DNA from: Schistosoma mansoni
Taxonomy: Eukaryota; Platyhelminthes; Trematoda; Strigeidida; Schistosomatidae
Direction: 5' to 3'
Assembly (NCBI RefSeq): GCF_000237925.1
Contig: NC_031496.1
Span: 18,901,154 to 18,965,153 of the forward strand
DNA length: 64,000 nucleotides
The notes under the pieces were generated by a model. That model had not been told where the DNA came from, searched no databases, and saw only the letters and a program-made list of their open reading frames with translations. Numbering within the stretch: the stretch's first letter is position 1; each line of letters opens with the position of its first letter. Below are positions 34,278-46,389 of this stretch, piece by piece. Both the position numbers and the translations under genes were made by a program.

Positions 34278-34780
34278 TGTCTTGTTTCTAGTATGAGCAG
34301 GGATAGTATCGTCAATAGAGTTCATCATTTCATTTATTTGTGTGTGGGCTGTGATACTGCCCGGGTGCCCAAACCGAAGCAGGTGGCTTTCTTAGGGGGC
34401 CACACCCCGAGCCTTTGACCAAAAGGTCTGATCCACAAGGCAGTGGAGCATCGTGAGGAGATGCAGTCCCATGGTAGCCGTTGACCAATGACAGGTTCGT
34501 CAGCCATTCGTTCCATCAGGATACTGGAGCCCATGTGCACCATTGGTTTGGAATCAGGGTTTTCCAACTCCCCTAGGTGGACCCTCCGTGTCCACCAACC
34601 CGGTTAAAGCGCCGGACATTCGCTTTTCGTCCTCTCACTTTCGTAAACAACACCCCCGCCACGAGAAGGCAGTGAGTAGGACTTCCCTGACAGAGGCTAT
34701 ATATTCGCTGGCCATGTGAGAGCATTTCGAGAGGGAGTAGACTCTCCCCACTCTCGGCCGTACCAGGGCATTTGGGGGCA

Positions 34781-36014
34781 TAGGTATAGGATTAAGTCCT
34801 AGGGCAGAACTAGCTCTTTTAGACTGGATCCCAGTAGACAGTCGTCTTTAAGAGATATCACTTTCATCATCTCAATCTCCTGGAGTTGAACTTTTACCGG
34901 GAGATTCACTTGTTGACTTAGAATACGCCGACGACATAGTTTTATTCAGTGAAGACGCTGACAAAATGCAGAGTCTTCTGACCACTATAAGCAACAATGC
35001 AGGCATGTTCGGGATGCGATTCTCTCCCTCGAAGTGCAAAATGTTACTTCAGGATTGAGTTGCATCGACACCTGAACTAATGATAGGGAGTGAAGTAGTT
35101 GAGCGTGTTGACTGCTTCACTTATCTTGGGAGTCTCATCAGCCCTTGTGGTCTGGTGTGTGACGAAATCTCAACACGGATACAGAAGGCTCGTCTAGCTT
35201 TCGCCAACTTGCGCCATTTATGGCGTAGGCGAGATATCCGTCTAGCAACAAAAGGACGGGTTTACTGTGCAGCAGTTCGTTTCGTCCTACTTCATGGCAG
35301 TGAAACATGGCCGATAAGAGTAGAGGATATTCGTAGGCTACTAGCAATTGAACAAAGGCGTAAATGATGCATTGATCTCCTATCCGAGGACCACCGGGTG
35401 TGTAAAGAAGGTGCTATGAAGGTGTTAGGAAACGGGTACTAGGTAATGATGTAAATCGACTGATGAAGTACTGAAACTTCATCAGTTGAGATCGCTGGGA
35501 CATGTGTTACGTATGCCCAACCACCGACTGCCCCGACGTACAACGTTTTATGGTGTAAGAGTAGGTTGGAAGAAAGCTAGGGGCGGCCAGACCAAAACAT
35601 GGCATAAATCCATGAAGTCGCTGACAAGTGGACTGGGTCGTGTTGGTAGGTGTAGACTACCTGGTTGGGATTCGCGAGATGATAGCAACCGATGGTTAGA
35701 GACCTTGAATGACATGGCTCAAAATCGTTTGCAATGGCGAAGGTGCATCCACTCTTTGTGTTCTACCAAATTCTGATTCTCTAAATTCCTCATGTCCCTG
35801 TCCTTTTTCTCTTTCCAAATTTATTTCGCCGTATTATACTCCTTCAATAACATCTTCAAACCCTTATCTTTCACATAATACTTATACTCTTACTACTTCT
35901 ACCAATATGGGATTTGAATCGACAACTTCATCTCTGCGCTAATGTGGTATGGCAACTCGAACTGATGTACGTACGTACGAAGTTCTACGTTGTAACTAAT
36001 TGACTGACTGACTC
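34781..36014 (+). mobile_element. RTE-like LINE, 3' part of the interrupted copy, internally deleted
   Basis: It continues the 29900-30872 copy: GIGLSPRAELALLDWIPVDS from the endonuclease, then an abrupt jump at about 34850 into the RT palm (SPGVELLPG, then LEYADDIVLFSEDADK). The central endonuclease and front half of RT are missing. Later landmarks are FTYLGSLISP, RHLWRRRDIRLATKGRVY and RSLGHVLRMPNHRLPRR. The 3' end is a TGAC repeat at about 36001-36013. Several frameshifts and stops are present. Confidence 0.82.
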
Positions 36015-37485
36015 ACCTCAACTAATAGTCGCGTTGCAACTGGGTTGATAAGATTCAATTAACCATGAAGACGAAATAAACATGACATAAGTAATCGGCA
36101 AACACTGTAAATATCTCATTTCTGCAACTGGTTAGTCCCCAGTTGAACAGCACAAGGGCAATGTCTTTAAACGTGACACTAACACACAGGTCTCCCTAAG
36201 ACTAAAGATACATCATAGTGATAGGTAACAAATAACAAAACACTTTGGTTAAGAGCATGGTTCTGATTGCCCACAATCATCTAGCATGAGTAACAACTCT
36301 AATTCTCATAAAGCATCCATATACAATAACGTAAAAAGGTCAGTTTTAAGATGTTATTTAACAGGCAGTTATAAGTTATCACAGACGAGGTTAAAGGTAA
36401 ATTCCTATCGATAAAAGGATAATCAGACTTTAAGCAGTCAACCAACTGACTGTAATGTAGATATTGCTGAGTCTGTACATTGGAATAAGCGTGTTAGCCA
36501 TTAAAAAAACCCAACACTGGATGAATTATGAATGTCGTGGATAGTCAGAAATAATGCAAACCAATGTTAGAGAATAACTTTGCAGCGTATAAGTAACAGA
36601 TCAGTCTAGGTAGATGCGAGAAATCTTGAAAGGTTTTTTTACTTAACTTTCTCACAAAATGTCAAGCTTCCCGGCAGATACACACTGGCAGATCAATACA
36701 CTGACGTAATTTTCGAAAAGTACTTACATTTACGATGTTGGTATCAAAGATCGTATATACCAGTAATTAGTAAGTAGAAATAAGTAGAGAAATATTTTGC
36801 ATTGTTAGTTAACGCTTTAAAAGATATGACACTACGTGGCTCCATGTTAAAAAGCAATGATGGAAAAAGTCAAGTAGTTTGTCAATTAGTGCAATCGCCA
36901 TGTCCTAGAAAAACGTGGACTAATAATAAACAGATTTGTCGCGAATTACACCACAGACATTACCTGTATTGTGATAAGTGAGCAGAAGATGTGGTGGAAT
37001 AAAGTGTTTGTTTCTTGAACTTTGAGTACCATATTCCCGTTCTACAAATACATCATTAATTAAGCGTTTTAAAAACACCATGGCACTACAGTATTCCCAG
37101 GATCACATGATAAGTGACTGATAGTCGAGACTATAATACACCCAGTCACAAAGCCGTACAGCCATTATCAAGAACAAAATTTTCAAGAAGCGTTTTGATG
37201 TCATAGTACCAATTTGGGGGAATGGTGGACACTGCGGTGTTCATTTCGGGGAGTGTGAAAGTATTGGTTTTGAGACACGTCACCTCGATGAGGAACATTT
37301 GGGGAAAATACACACTACTTGCATCGGGCTGGGGAAAAAGACATTTTGACCTTTTTTGTTCCCTTGGATAATTTTCTTAAGAAAAAACAAAGATTCACAA
37401 ATACTATTACTTGTCATCTACAGGTTACTATGTGAGGACAAACAGAAGGTATTCAGAAGACAAATATCTTATGGAGATTTGCGAA
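36015..37485. other. No gene recognised
   Basis: About 1.5 kb of moderately AT-rich sequence with no long frame, no repeat match inside the window and no RNA-like structure that I could identify. Confidence 0.5.
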
Positions 37486-37489
37486 GATT

Positions 37490-37690
37490 GTATTTTCATA
37501 GTTGAATTCACGAGTCGACCTAATCTGGAAAGTCATTGAGAACCTGAAAGCATTAGACAAACGTTTCGTCCTAATATGGAACTCCTCAGCAGTACGCATC
37601 GATGATCACAGGCGTGGAATTCGAACCTAAGACTTTCAGTTTCGCGCTCGAACCTCTGGACCACTGAACCGGGATCCAAAGGTATTATTG
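37490..37690 (-). mobile_element. tRNA-derived SINE with hammerhead, second subtype
   Basis: On the minus strand there is an A box TGGTCCAGAGGT (37652-37663) and a B box GGTTCGAATTCC (37616-37627), then a hammerhead-like block (37551-37599) with core CUGAGGA, GAA and C before the cleavage site. Stems I and II carry mismatches, so activity is doubtful. It shares its layout and the AGACxxACGTTTCGTCC block with the copy at 56.6 kb. Confidence 0.78.
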
Positions 37691-38140
37691 CCTAACTTCA
37701 ATAAGTCGCATGCTTCCAGGTTTTCAATCGATTCGTGAATTGAACTGTGACAAAGATCATAATGAAGAACAGTGACCGAAAATACCTCTGAATACTGTTG
37801 TCGTAACGATTTATTTGATAACCCACGCCTTCAATCTACAATCCTTGTAGTCCAAGATATAAAAAATAAATTCCTAATATCTGAGTTATTGGAAGATTTT
37901 CTTTAAAACGAGATGTTTTAACTTTTTCACTCCATTCAGAAAAGTATTATACTAAGACTTTCCTGTAGCACATACTGTGATTTCTACCAAGAGTACCGAT
38001 CATGGTAAATTTGGACAAGTGAATTTCTCCAGGCCTTACAAAGGCAGAAAATTTTCATTCAGAAGGATCTGTTTCGTCTTGTTTGAAATTTAATATCTCA
38101 AAGATGCCCAAGGACAATCAGTTTCTGTTTCATTTTGGAA
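37691..38140. other. No gene recognised
   Basis: Spacer between the SINE and a gypsy LTR fragment; nothing identified. Confidence 0.5.
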
Positions 38141-38144
38141 AGTA

Positions 38145-38495
38145 CTAGAGGGTGAAGATACGACCGGTATTGTAGTTTTACAACTAGCAACCAGTAACAC
38201 CCTCTATATTCGAAGCGTCCCCCAATCGGTTAAAACCAGAAGTCAGATGCAAAGAGATTGGAAAGATATATTTGATTCGTTATCAACATATCGAGAAGCG
38301 TTTACTCTAATCTGGCTAGTGAACGTAGGAACTGTTTCCCACGCTGAGTCGTAACGTGATCTGGTGCGGATGCACGACCGAAAGCCTTCAGTTAAACAAG
38401 TCCGCTTAAAACAATGTGGTCAGCATCCAGTGTCGAACACTTAAGAAGCCGTTGATTTTGGAGAATTATTTACAGCTACAAGGCTATGTAGTCTG
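38145..38495 (-). repeat. Ty3/gypsy LTR copy, inverted relative to 23217-23620
   Basis: Its reverse complement follows the 23.2 kb LTR for about 350 bases, including GCTGAAGGCTTTCGG-like and GTGATCTGGTGCGG-like blocks. It is a solo or partial LTR fossil with no internal part beside it. Confidence 0.75.
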
Positions 38496-38619
38496 TGCTC
38501 GTCCTGGGAATGATGTTCTCACAGTTAATGCAACTTTCCTTTGAAAGAGTTATCAGGTAAAGTTCCATTCAGATAGTGGGGTAATCAATTCCATTCATTG
38601 ATGATTCTCTCAGAAAGTT

Positions 38620-41600
38620 GATAGTCAGATGTCGATTAACCTATTCTGAAGTTATGAACAATTTCAGTGTTCTCGTAAATTCTCAGTTTTTGAAAACCAG
38701 AGAAGTGAGCACATATCAGATGTACTTTTATCATCAAGTAATTCAAAAACTGTGATCAAGTCACCTTTGGTTTTTTTCATGGCATCGGAAGTAGGTTTAG
38801 CTTAGCAAATGGAACATCATACGGGAGCTGTGCTAATACCGGAATCAGCTTAGTTGCGGTTCTTTGAACCTTGTCCGACAGCTCATTGTCTCTTTTTAGG
38901 CAAAAGCTAGCCGCTTGTATGCAGTATTCGAGTTTAGGACGAACGACTAATTTATAAAAAGGCGAAGCGATTCTAACATCTATATGGCACTAAACATAGG
39001 GTTTATATCAGCTCACGTACATTTGAGTTTGTACACATTTAATTTGGTTAAGCCTTTCTATTAACTTATTTAACAAATAGAGTCATTCGTATAACAACAA
39101 CCTATCTATACCATTGTATTTTTATTATTGTTGCGCCTGTATGAACATGTATGCTTGAGCATTGCTTACCGCCTACTAACACATTCATTCTTTTAGCTTC
39201 AGTCCTAATCGCTTAAATGATTCGATGACTAGTTCATTACCTTTATATATGTACATTTTAGTTCTATTCATTGACTCACTCGCTCGTTCAATCGCTCGCT
39301 TGTTCTTTGACACTCGTATATCATTCTTATTTTGAAGCTCTAAACTATCGCTTTTTTGCCACTCTCCATATCTTGGCAGTGTCAGTATATAACAAGGCCG
39401 ACGATGATAGGAGACTAGGAAGGTCATTTACATACAGGAGGAACAACACTGACCCCAAAACTCTGCTATGAGGCTTTCCGCTAAGTACAGTTTCCGAGCT
39501 AGACAACTTCGAGTTCGCCTACACCCAACTAGTAAGTCCTTTTCCCACAAACATAAATTGCTTCTAATCCCGACATTACATAACTTATATAAGAGTCGGT
39601 TGTGAGAAACTTCATTGAAAGCCTTATTAAAGTCAACGTAGGCTTCATCTGTACGTGACTACTGATCGTTAAGAGCGCACCAACTTTGACGGGTTACTCA
39701 TAATTTTATGGGACAGGAGTAACCTATTCTAAAGTCATGCTGATTTTCAGAAAGAATCCAGGTTTCATTTGGGTACTTGAACAAATCTCTTCGAATAATT
39801 TTTTCCAAAATTTTGACTATCATGCTGGTTAGGCTAACAGGTCGGTACTTCTAGTGTTTGTGTCGTGTACCGATTTTGGAGGTAGGGCTTACTATAACAT
39901 TCTTCCAGTCTGGGTTGCAGATAGATTGAAACATGTGCTTGAGGGATTCTCGAAGAAATGTGCTGGTTGCCTTAGTAACCCGGAATACATTTTATCGGTT
40001 CCCATGGATTTGCCTATACCAAGCTTATTTAGCAGACCAAAGACATGGTTACAGTGTTCAGAGTGTGTGGAGGGGTCGTATAAACTGAGGGAGAGAGCAC
40101 CTCAACGGCAAATACATTGCTAAAGTAGTTTGAGAATATCAGTTGTTTACTTTAATCGCCCTCCACTAATGATGCAGTACTACTGTCAGTATTGCTGTCC
40201 CCTCATAATGCTGGAATATTTCTTCATCTCTTGGTCCTTTTGGTTTATGCACGAGTATAAGAATTTAAAGTATTCTATAGACTCCTTAACAAGTTTTTCC
40301 TTGTATAACCTTCTAAATTTGCAGAGGGTCAAGACACAGATAATTTAGTCTCGTGTAACCTAAATCTCTCCCTCTATCTTCTCCTCTTACGGAGAAGGGT
40401 GCAAACCTCTTTACTGAACCACTGTAGAGAATTTCTCTGACCTCTGGAAGTAGTCCAAGGTATATGTGGTGCAGTGACTTGTGTGTAAAAGTTTCTGAAC
40501 ACATTCTAAGGCGTTGAATGCGAGGCTCTAGTCTTATGAACTAGTCTACTGAGGATACTGTGTGTAGTGTCTTGTATATTTTCCTTTCAGACATTTGGTC
40601 AGGCTTGGGCTCACACATCCTCGTTATTGACAACCATATGAAACTCTTACTTAGGAGTGGGATATAATAGAAGATTGTGACGTTTTCCTCATAATGGTCC
40701 AATATGAGATCTATTAAAGATAATTCGGAGTCTGGGACGTACCTGGTTGCTTCATTCACATGTTGCATTAAAATGCATGTGTTAACCGCATCAAGCAGTT
40801 TCTGTCGAAAAGAATCTTCTAATAATTCAGTCCTCAGATTTTTATAGTCTGCAGTAGGCGCGTTAAAGCCTTCCAAAATTAAACAAAGACCATTTGATGA
40901 TCAAATGTTGAGATTGTCTAGCAAGACCTCATTCAGCTAACAGTTTTGACAGCCGTAGATGAAACAAATCAGCAGCTCTTGCTCTTTGTATTTCAAGTGG
41001 TGAACAATTAAGTCACACGTCCCACTTTAATGGATGTGTTATCAATAACGGCAAAGGAGTTAGTATTTCTGATGAACAGAGCTACTCCTCCCTTACATTT
41101 CTGGTTTCTGTAGGCCCCTGATAGTATGGAAATTGAAAAATCAGGTTCCTTATTATTTACAGACTGCGTCGGTCACGTTCCTATGACTGTAATAACTTCC
41201 ACCTTGACATAGACTATCTGTACACCTAACTCCGATAGCTCGTACAGCGAACTCCGAGAATTTGTGTGGCAGATCCGAAGACGATTTAAATAGCTTCGCC
41301 CAGAACGTAAAGTGGTTACTCATTAGTCTCTGTCGAAGCTTCACCATCCGGGAATTTAAAATTTTAAGGTCCCTATCGCCAGTATCTAATCTTATTTTTA
41401 GTTCCTTCTCAGCTTATTGTCTTTATATGAGCACCATTTGGTGTGCTCTCGAACACGTCTGCTGGTACTTTACTAAGCAGCATTCACCATAGCAGTGGCT
41501 TAAGATAGCAAGCTATCTGCGTGCGAGCAACATTTCCGACACAACCACGCGTAGCAATTTTTACTAAATCATTTGAGAGCGGCAGGGGTTGGATTCATGC

Positions 41601-41720
41601 CGGCTTCGTGGTATCATTCTTTGCACTCATCGCACCTCGTGCCAATTTCCAAAGGGTATCGACAGGCTGAGCGTTAACAGTTGCTTTCTATGCACCATCC
41701 AGCCATCAATCACAGGTTTT
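38620..41720 (-). mobile_element. CR1-like LINE, heavily decayed
   Basis: From the minus-strand 5' side the parts are a PHD-like cysteine motif (RCDECKE, YHEAG, CRKCC) near 41550-41680, an endonuclease part (frame 40541-40876, FNAPTADYKNL, SLIDLILDHYEENV), RT pieces near 39450-39800, and a C-terminal block KLEYCIQAASFCLKRDNEL followed by LSDKVQRTATKLI near 38850-38950. The N-terminal PHD followed by endonuclease and RT is the layout of CR1-type schistosome LINEs. Many stops and frameshifts make it old. Both ends are approximate. Confidence 0.75.
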
Positions 41721-41959
41721 CAAAAGGAAACTAGACAAAAACATTACTCGGAGACGAAAAAGGCTGATGATCAGAAAAAGCGGATAATTGGAAATCGTTA
41801 GAACCAAAACTGCAAACAAATACAAAAACAATTAATGTGTTCAAAATTAAGGATGACAAATTGCCTTCGAAAAACGATACTGCAGGTGGATACTTTGACT
41901 GAAATAAATTCACTCAAGGCGAAGATGGTAGTCGAGATGTATAATAAAAAATACTGTTC

Positions 41960-42170
41960 ACTTACCACTGTTTCCCCTAATGGAGCATAGGCCGCCGACC
42001 ACTCTGTCCTAGGCCTTTCTTTCTAGTTCTATCCAATTTTTGTTCATTCTTCTCATGTCTGTCTCCATTTCTCGGCGTAATGTGTTCTTTGGTCTTCCTC
42101 TTTCCCTTTGGCCTTCAGGATTCCATGTGAGGGCTTGCCTTGTGACTCAGTTGGGTGATTTCCTTAATGT
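41960..42170 (-). mobile_element. SR2/RTE-like LINE, short 3' fragment
   Basis: About 200 bases closely match the 3' end of the larger copy just to the right (CATAGGCCGCCGACCA, TTCTAGTTCTATCCAATTTT). It is followed by an AT microsatellite (about 42165-42220). It is 5'-truncated. Confidence 0.8.
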
Positions 42171-42222
42171 ATATATACATATATGTATATATATATATGT
42201 ATATATATATGTATATATTCTG
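42165..42222. repeat. (AT/GTAT)n microsatellite
   Basis: An imperfect run of TATA and GTATA units beside the LINE fragment. Confidence 0.9.
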
Positions 42223-42635
42223 AAAATAATAATTACAGAATTCACGCCAGTCTACAGGCATGATCAATTTGATACAAATAGTAACATTAGATGTAAAAAA
42301 CAAACATATGATATAAGATTGTTCTAAGTTTGTCAGTTCAGTAATTGTTTAGGTAGTGCAATTATGATATGTATTACAGCAATCCAATGCATCAGCAGGG
42401 AACTTTCAATTTTTTCTTAATTGTATAGCCTGTTGAGTGTGTTATTTAAGGTTATTTCTTGTGCCAGAACGAATTACTGATATCTATCTACAACTAGAGA
42501 AAGTAAAATGAAAACAGAGAGCACTGAACAACAAAACATTGATTACCAAAATATGTTGGTCAGGTTTACCACTGTTCATGTTAGATGTTGTTCAAATACA
42601 TTAAGGTTTTACTGAGGGAATTCACTAAGAAGAAT
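42223..42635. other. Spacer between two LINE copies
   Basis: About 410 bases, nothing recognised. Confidence 0.5.
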
Positions 42636-42639
42636 GGCT

Positions 42640-45165
42640 AAACATTTACTTACTTACTTACACCTGTTACTCCCAATCGCGCATAGGCCGCCGACCAGCA
42701 TTCTCCAACCCACTCTGTCCTGGGCCTTCCTTTCTAGTTCTATCCAATTTTTGTTCATTCTTCTCATGTCTATCTCCATTTGTTGGCGTAATGTGTTCTT
42801 TGGTCTTCCTCCTCTTCTTCGGCCTTGACTACTCCAAATGGGGGCTTGTCTTGTGATGCATTTGGGTGCGTTCCTCACTTCCAGCGCTTCCTGATTTCTT
42901 CCTCCACTGGAATCTGGTTTGTTCTCTCCCACGGTAGGCTGTTGCTGATGGCAGCTGGCCGACGGGTCCGAAGTATCTTGCGTAGACAACTGCTAATAAA
43001 TACCTGTATCTTCTGGGTGGTAGCCTTTAATGTTCTCTAGGTTTCCGCCCCATACAGTAAAACTGTCTTGAAATTTGTATTGAAAATTCTGATCTTGGTG
43101 TTGATTGACAATTGTTTTGAGTTCCAGATGTTCTACAATTGTAGAAATGCTGCTCTTGCTTTGCCGATCCACACCTTCACATTTGCATCAGATCCACCGA
43201 ATTCATCAGTATTGCTACCCAGATATAAAATGGTTTAAACACCATCAAAAACTCCGTCAAGTGTGATTCGATTGGTGCATGATGTATTGTATCAGATAAT
43301 ATTATTTTTCCATGTGTATGTTGAAACCTACTACTGCTGAGGCTGCTGCTACACTGCATTTGTTGTTGCGTGTGTGATAGAAGAGCCAGATCATCCGCGA
43401 AGTCTAAATCGTCAAGTTGCATCCTGCCTGTCCACTGTATCCCGTGATTTCCTCCAGATGTTGACGTCGTCATGATCCAGTCGATGACCAGGAGAAAGAG
43501 AAAGGGTGAGAGTAAGCAACCTTGTCTAACACCGGTCTTTACCTCAAATGAGTCGGTGAGTTGTCCTCCGTGGACGATTTGGCAGTTTAGTTCATCATAG
43601 GAGTTCCGTATGATATTGACTATCTTCTCAGGCACGCCGTAGTGTCGAAGAAGCCTCCATAGTGTCGTCCTGTCCACGCTATCAAATGCCTTCTCGTAGT
43701 CAATGAAGTTGATGTAGAGTGATGAATTCCATTCGATTGATTGTTCCACAATGATACGTAGAGTCGCGATTTGGTCTGTACACGATCTATCCTTACGAAA
43801 TCCAGCTTGTTGATCTCGAAGTTGGGCGTCTACGGAATTCTTCATCCTGTTTAACAATACTCTGTTGAAGACTTTTCCTGGTATTGAGAGAAGAGTGATG
43901 CCTCTGTAGTTATCGCACTTGCTGAGATCGCCTTTCTTTGATATCTTGATCAGAAGTCTTTTTTTCCAGTCTGTTGGTACCTGTTCTTCGTCCCAAATCT
44001 TACTGAAGAGGATGTAGAGTATCTCGGCAGTTGCTGTTGCACTTGCTTTCAGTGCCTCTGCCGGGATGTTGTCTGGTCCCGCTGCTTTGCCGCTCTTGAT
44101 TTGTCTAATGGCCATGCTAATCTCCTCAATTGTTGGTGGGCCAACATCGATTGGGAGGTCTGTGGGTGCTGCTTCGATGTTGGGTGGGTTCAGTGGAGCT
44201 GGTCGATTCAAGAGTTCTTTGAAGTGTTCTACCCACCTGTTTCGTTGTTCTTCAATGTCGGTGATTACTTTGCCTTCCTTGCTTTTCACTGGTCTTTCTG
44301 GCTTACGGTAATTTCCAGCAAGTTTCTTTGTTGTATCATACAGTTGTCTCATGTTTCCCTCTCTTGCAGCCTTTTTCGCCGTCATCGCTAAATCTTCCAC
44401 ATATTTACGTTAGTCAGTTCTGATACTCCTCTTCACTTGCTTGCTTACTTCTGTGTTTTCGGCCTGTGTCTTAGATTTTTCTGCTCTTGATCGGCTGGTA
44501 TTGATTGTTGTTTTCTTGTTCCTCCTTTCTTCAATCTTATCCAGTGTACCAACAGTTATCCATCCCTTGTGATGGAGTGCTTGTGGCCCAGAACCTCCTG
44601 ACACGTTGAAGTGACTGCCTCTTTTATCCCTTTCCAGTTGCTCTCCATAGTAGTTCCCTCGATACTGAGTAGCTCATGAAAGGCCTGGAACTTGTTGCTG
44701 AAGGCTATGTTGAATTTGTTGAGTTTGTCAGTATCCCGAAGAAAAGCCGTATTAAACTTTTGTGATGTCCGCCCCATTGTTCGATGCTTCTTAAAATTTT
44801 ATTTCATCTTGGCGACCAGTAAATGATGATCTTATGGTACATCAGCTCATCTCTTGGTCCTCACATCCTCCATCGCTCTCCTGAACTTTTTGTTGATGCA
44901 GCTATGGTCTATTTGGTTCTGGGTAGTGTGATCCGGTGAAGTCCATGTGGCTTTGAATATTCGTTTGTGTGGGAATATAGTGCTGCCTATGACCAGTTTA
45001 TTGAAGATACATAGGTTTGTAAATCTCTCACCATTTTTGTTCCTGTCTCCCAGTTCATATCGTCCGATGACATCTTCGTATCCGGTGTTGCCCATTTCAA
45101 CCTTGGCATTCAAATCTCCCATCAGAAGGGTCAGGTAATTTGTTGAGCATTTCTCGAAGATTGAC
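42640..45165 (-). mobile_element. SR2/RTE-like LINE, 5'-truncated, (GTAA)n tail
   Basis: On the minus strand the parts are the endonuclease end (MGDLNAKVEMGNTGYEDVIG, 45122 downwards), a linker, an RT frame (44400-43177) and a C-terminal block (42989-42654: [33 protein letters not shown]). RT landmarks are KSGKAAGPDNIPAEALK, FIDYEKAFDSVD, TGVRQGCLLSPFLF and LDFADDLALL. The tail is a GTAA repeat at about 42645-42655. At least three frame breaks are present. The GRPKxTxRxxxE...RxGWRxLVxGLC ending is the usual SR2-type signature. Confidence 0.88.
43177..44400 (-). CDS. SR2/RTE-like LINE reverse transcriptase ORF
   Basis: 407 codons covering fingers and palm. The active site reads FADD and the first catalytic strand FIDYEKAFDSVD. 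A frameshift after QQQMQCSSS removes the thumb from this frame. Remnant, not a host gene. Confidence 0.88.
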   Translation of the reverse strand: MEDLAMTAKKAAREGNMRQLYDTTKKLAGNYRKPERPVKSKEGKVITDIEEQRNRWVEHFKELLNRPAPLNPPNIEAAPTDLPIDVGPPTIEEISMAIRQIKSGKAAGPDNIPAEALKASATATAEILYILFSKIWDEEQVPTDWKKRLLIKISKKGDLSKCDNYRGITLLSIPGKVFNRVLLNRMKNSVDAQLRDQQAGFRKDRSCTDQIATLRIIVEQSIEWNSSLYINFIDYEKAFDSVDRTTLWRLLRHYGVPEKIVNIIRNSYDELNCQIVHGGQLTDSFEVKTGVRQGCLLSPFLFLLVIDWIMTTSTSGGNHGIQWTGRMQLDDLDFADDLALLSHTQQQMQCSSSLSSSRFQHTHGKIILSDTIHHAPIESHLTEFLMVFKPFYIWVAILMNSVDLMQM

Positions 45166-45319
45166 TGTGGTGAAATTAACTCAGCGAAGAGTAAAATTAC
45201 TGTCCTTCATAAATAGCGAAAGTAATACTGAAAATTCAAGCAACAGTTGTAGGAAATAGAAATGCAACAATTATTCGGGGTTTAACAGCTCTTTTACACG
45301 CATAGTCTATATTAATCGA

Positions 45320-45600
45320 AGTATGCCAACTCAGAAGTCAGAAATGAACGGCCTCAAAAATATATTTGGAAAGCTAACGCTTTGTCGCGAGACGTCTGGT
45401 ATAAGCTTGCTAGTAGTTGCAAGGTATGCGTAACATGGTGTACGCACTTGTGATTTGGTGTGGATGTGTGATCGAGCACCTTCAACTAGGGTGATCCCAG
45501 TAGAACAAGTTTTGTTAGCATCAATGTCAAAGACTTACAAAACTATTTATTGCATGGAATTTTTTTGCCGCTACAATGGTTAAGTCGTGTCTGCAAACAT
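45320..45600 (-). repeat. Ty3/gypsy LTR, old diverged copy
   Basis: Blocks such as TTTGGTGTGGATGTGTGATCG and AAGACTTACAAAAC correspond in order to the copy at 38145-38495 but with many differences. A fossil of greater age. Confidence 0.55.
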
Positions 45601-45619
45601 AGACTCGATAGCTGCGTAT

Positions 45620-46385
45620 AAACGAATTTCATCAGACTATGAAAAGATATATGAAACATTCCGAATTCTAATAGGTATAACAAATCTCAACAGCTATATG
45701 AGGAACTCAAAGTGTTTAAATGACCATTAATTACCGTATTTTTTCACTGGTCTTGTGATGTGTTCTACTGGATCTTTAAATTTGGCTTGCTTGTAACTTT
45801 TGCCTTTCACATTTTCATTTTAGTCTTGGTTTTGTATGGTATTTGATAGATTTTGTTCGAGATTTCTGAAAATTTAGGGTTAATTGAAGAAAATGTTTTG
45901 TAATGACTATTGGAACAGTATTTTTGCGTTGATAGAAAGCAATTTACGAATAAAATTTTGGCGAATTTGAACAGAGCAAGAATAACATGGTCTGCAGAGT
46001 GTAGTGAATTCTTTTTATTTCACGGTTTCTTATCAGCTGCATACAACCTAAAATTGCAATTATCAATCTAACTATTAGGTCACGTTTGACATACTTTGAG
46101 TTATAAAGTTATGACAAACCATTATAAGAGGGATGGAAATAAACAAAGTGAAGATCGACGTGTATTTATACATCAGGAAGTATTACTCCAGAGGTTATGT
46201 TAGGGCAATGGGATCAGTTAGTGATTAGGTAATCGTTCAATATGGTAAAATAAACAAATTTGTGAACACTAATAAGATTGAGTCAGGGATAAATATCAGA
46301 AGACGTAAGAATAGTAAAAAGCAACGAAAAGGTTGAAGATAGGGTTGAAAGAACGACCAAAATTAACAAAGGTTATTTGACAAAT
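45620..46385. other. No gene recognised
   Basis: AT-rich spacer without identifiable features. Confidence 0.5.
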
Positions 46386-46389
46386 ATAC

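Larger units (their letters stand above)
30873..34780 (-). mobile_element. Near-full-length RTE-like LINE inserted into another LINE
   Basis: On the minus strand the 5' end CCCCCAAATGCCCTGG is at 34778. It is followed by a leader of about 690 bases with an ATT/TAA microsatellite, the endonuclease frame (34087-32630), the RT frame (32495-31038) and a 3' end with a TTTA-type tail at 30874. A frameshift near 32640 and a stop near 32548 separate the two frames; they are the only coding breaks I see. The copy is young by that measure. The target element flanks it with essentially no visible duplication (at most TA). Confidence 0.88.

Noticed and set aside
37616-37663. A and B boxes resembling a tRNA gene (also 15.8, 52.6 and 56.7 kb)
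   Set aside because: They are heads of SINEs followed by hammerheads and repeat bodies. I could not fold a full cloverleaf, so they are not called tRNA genes.
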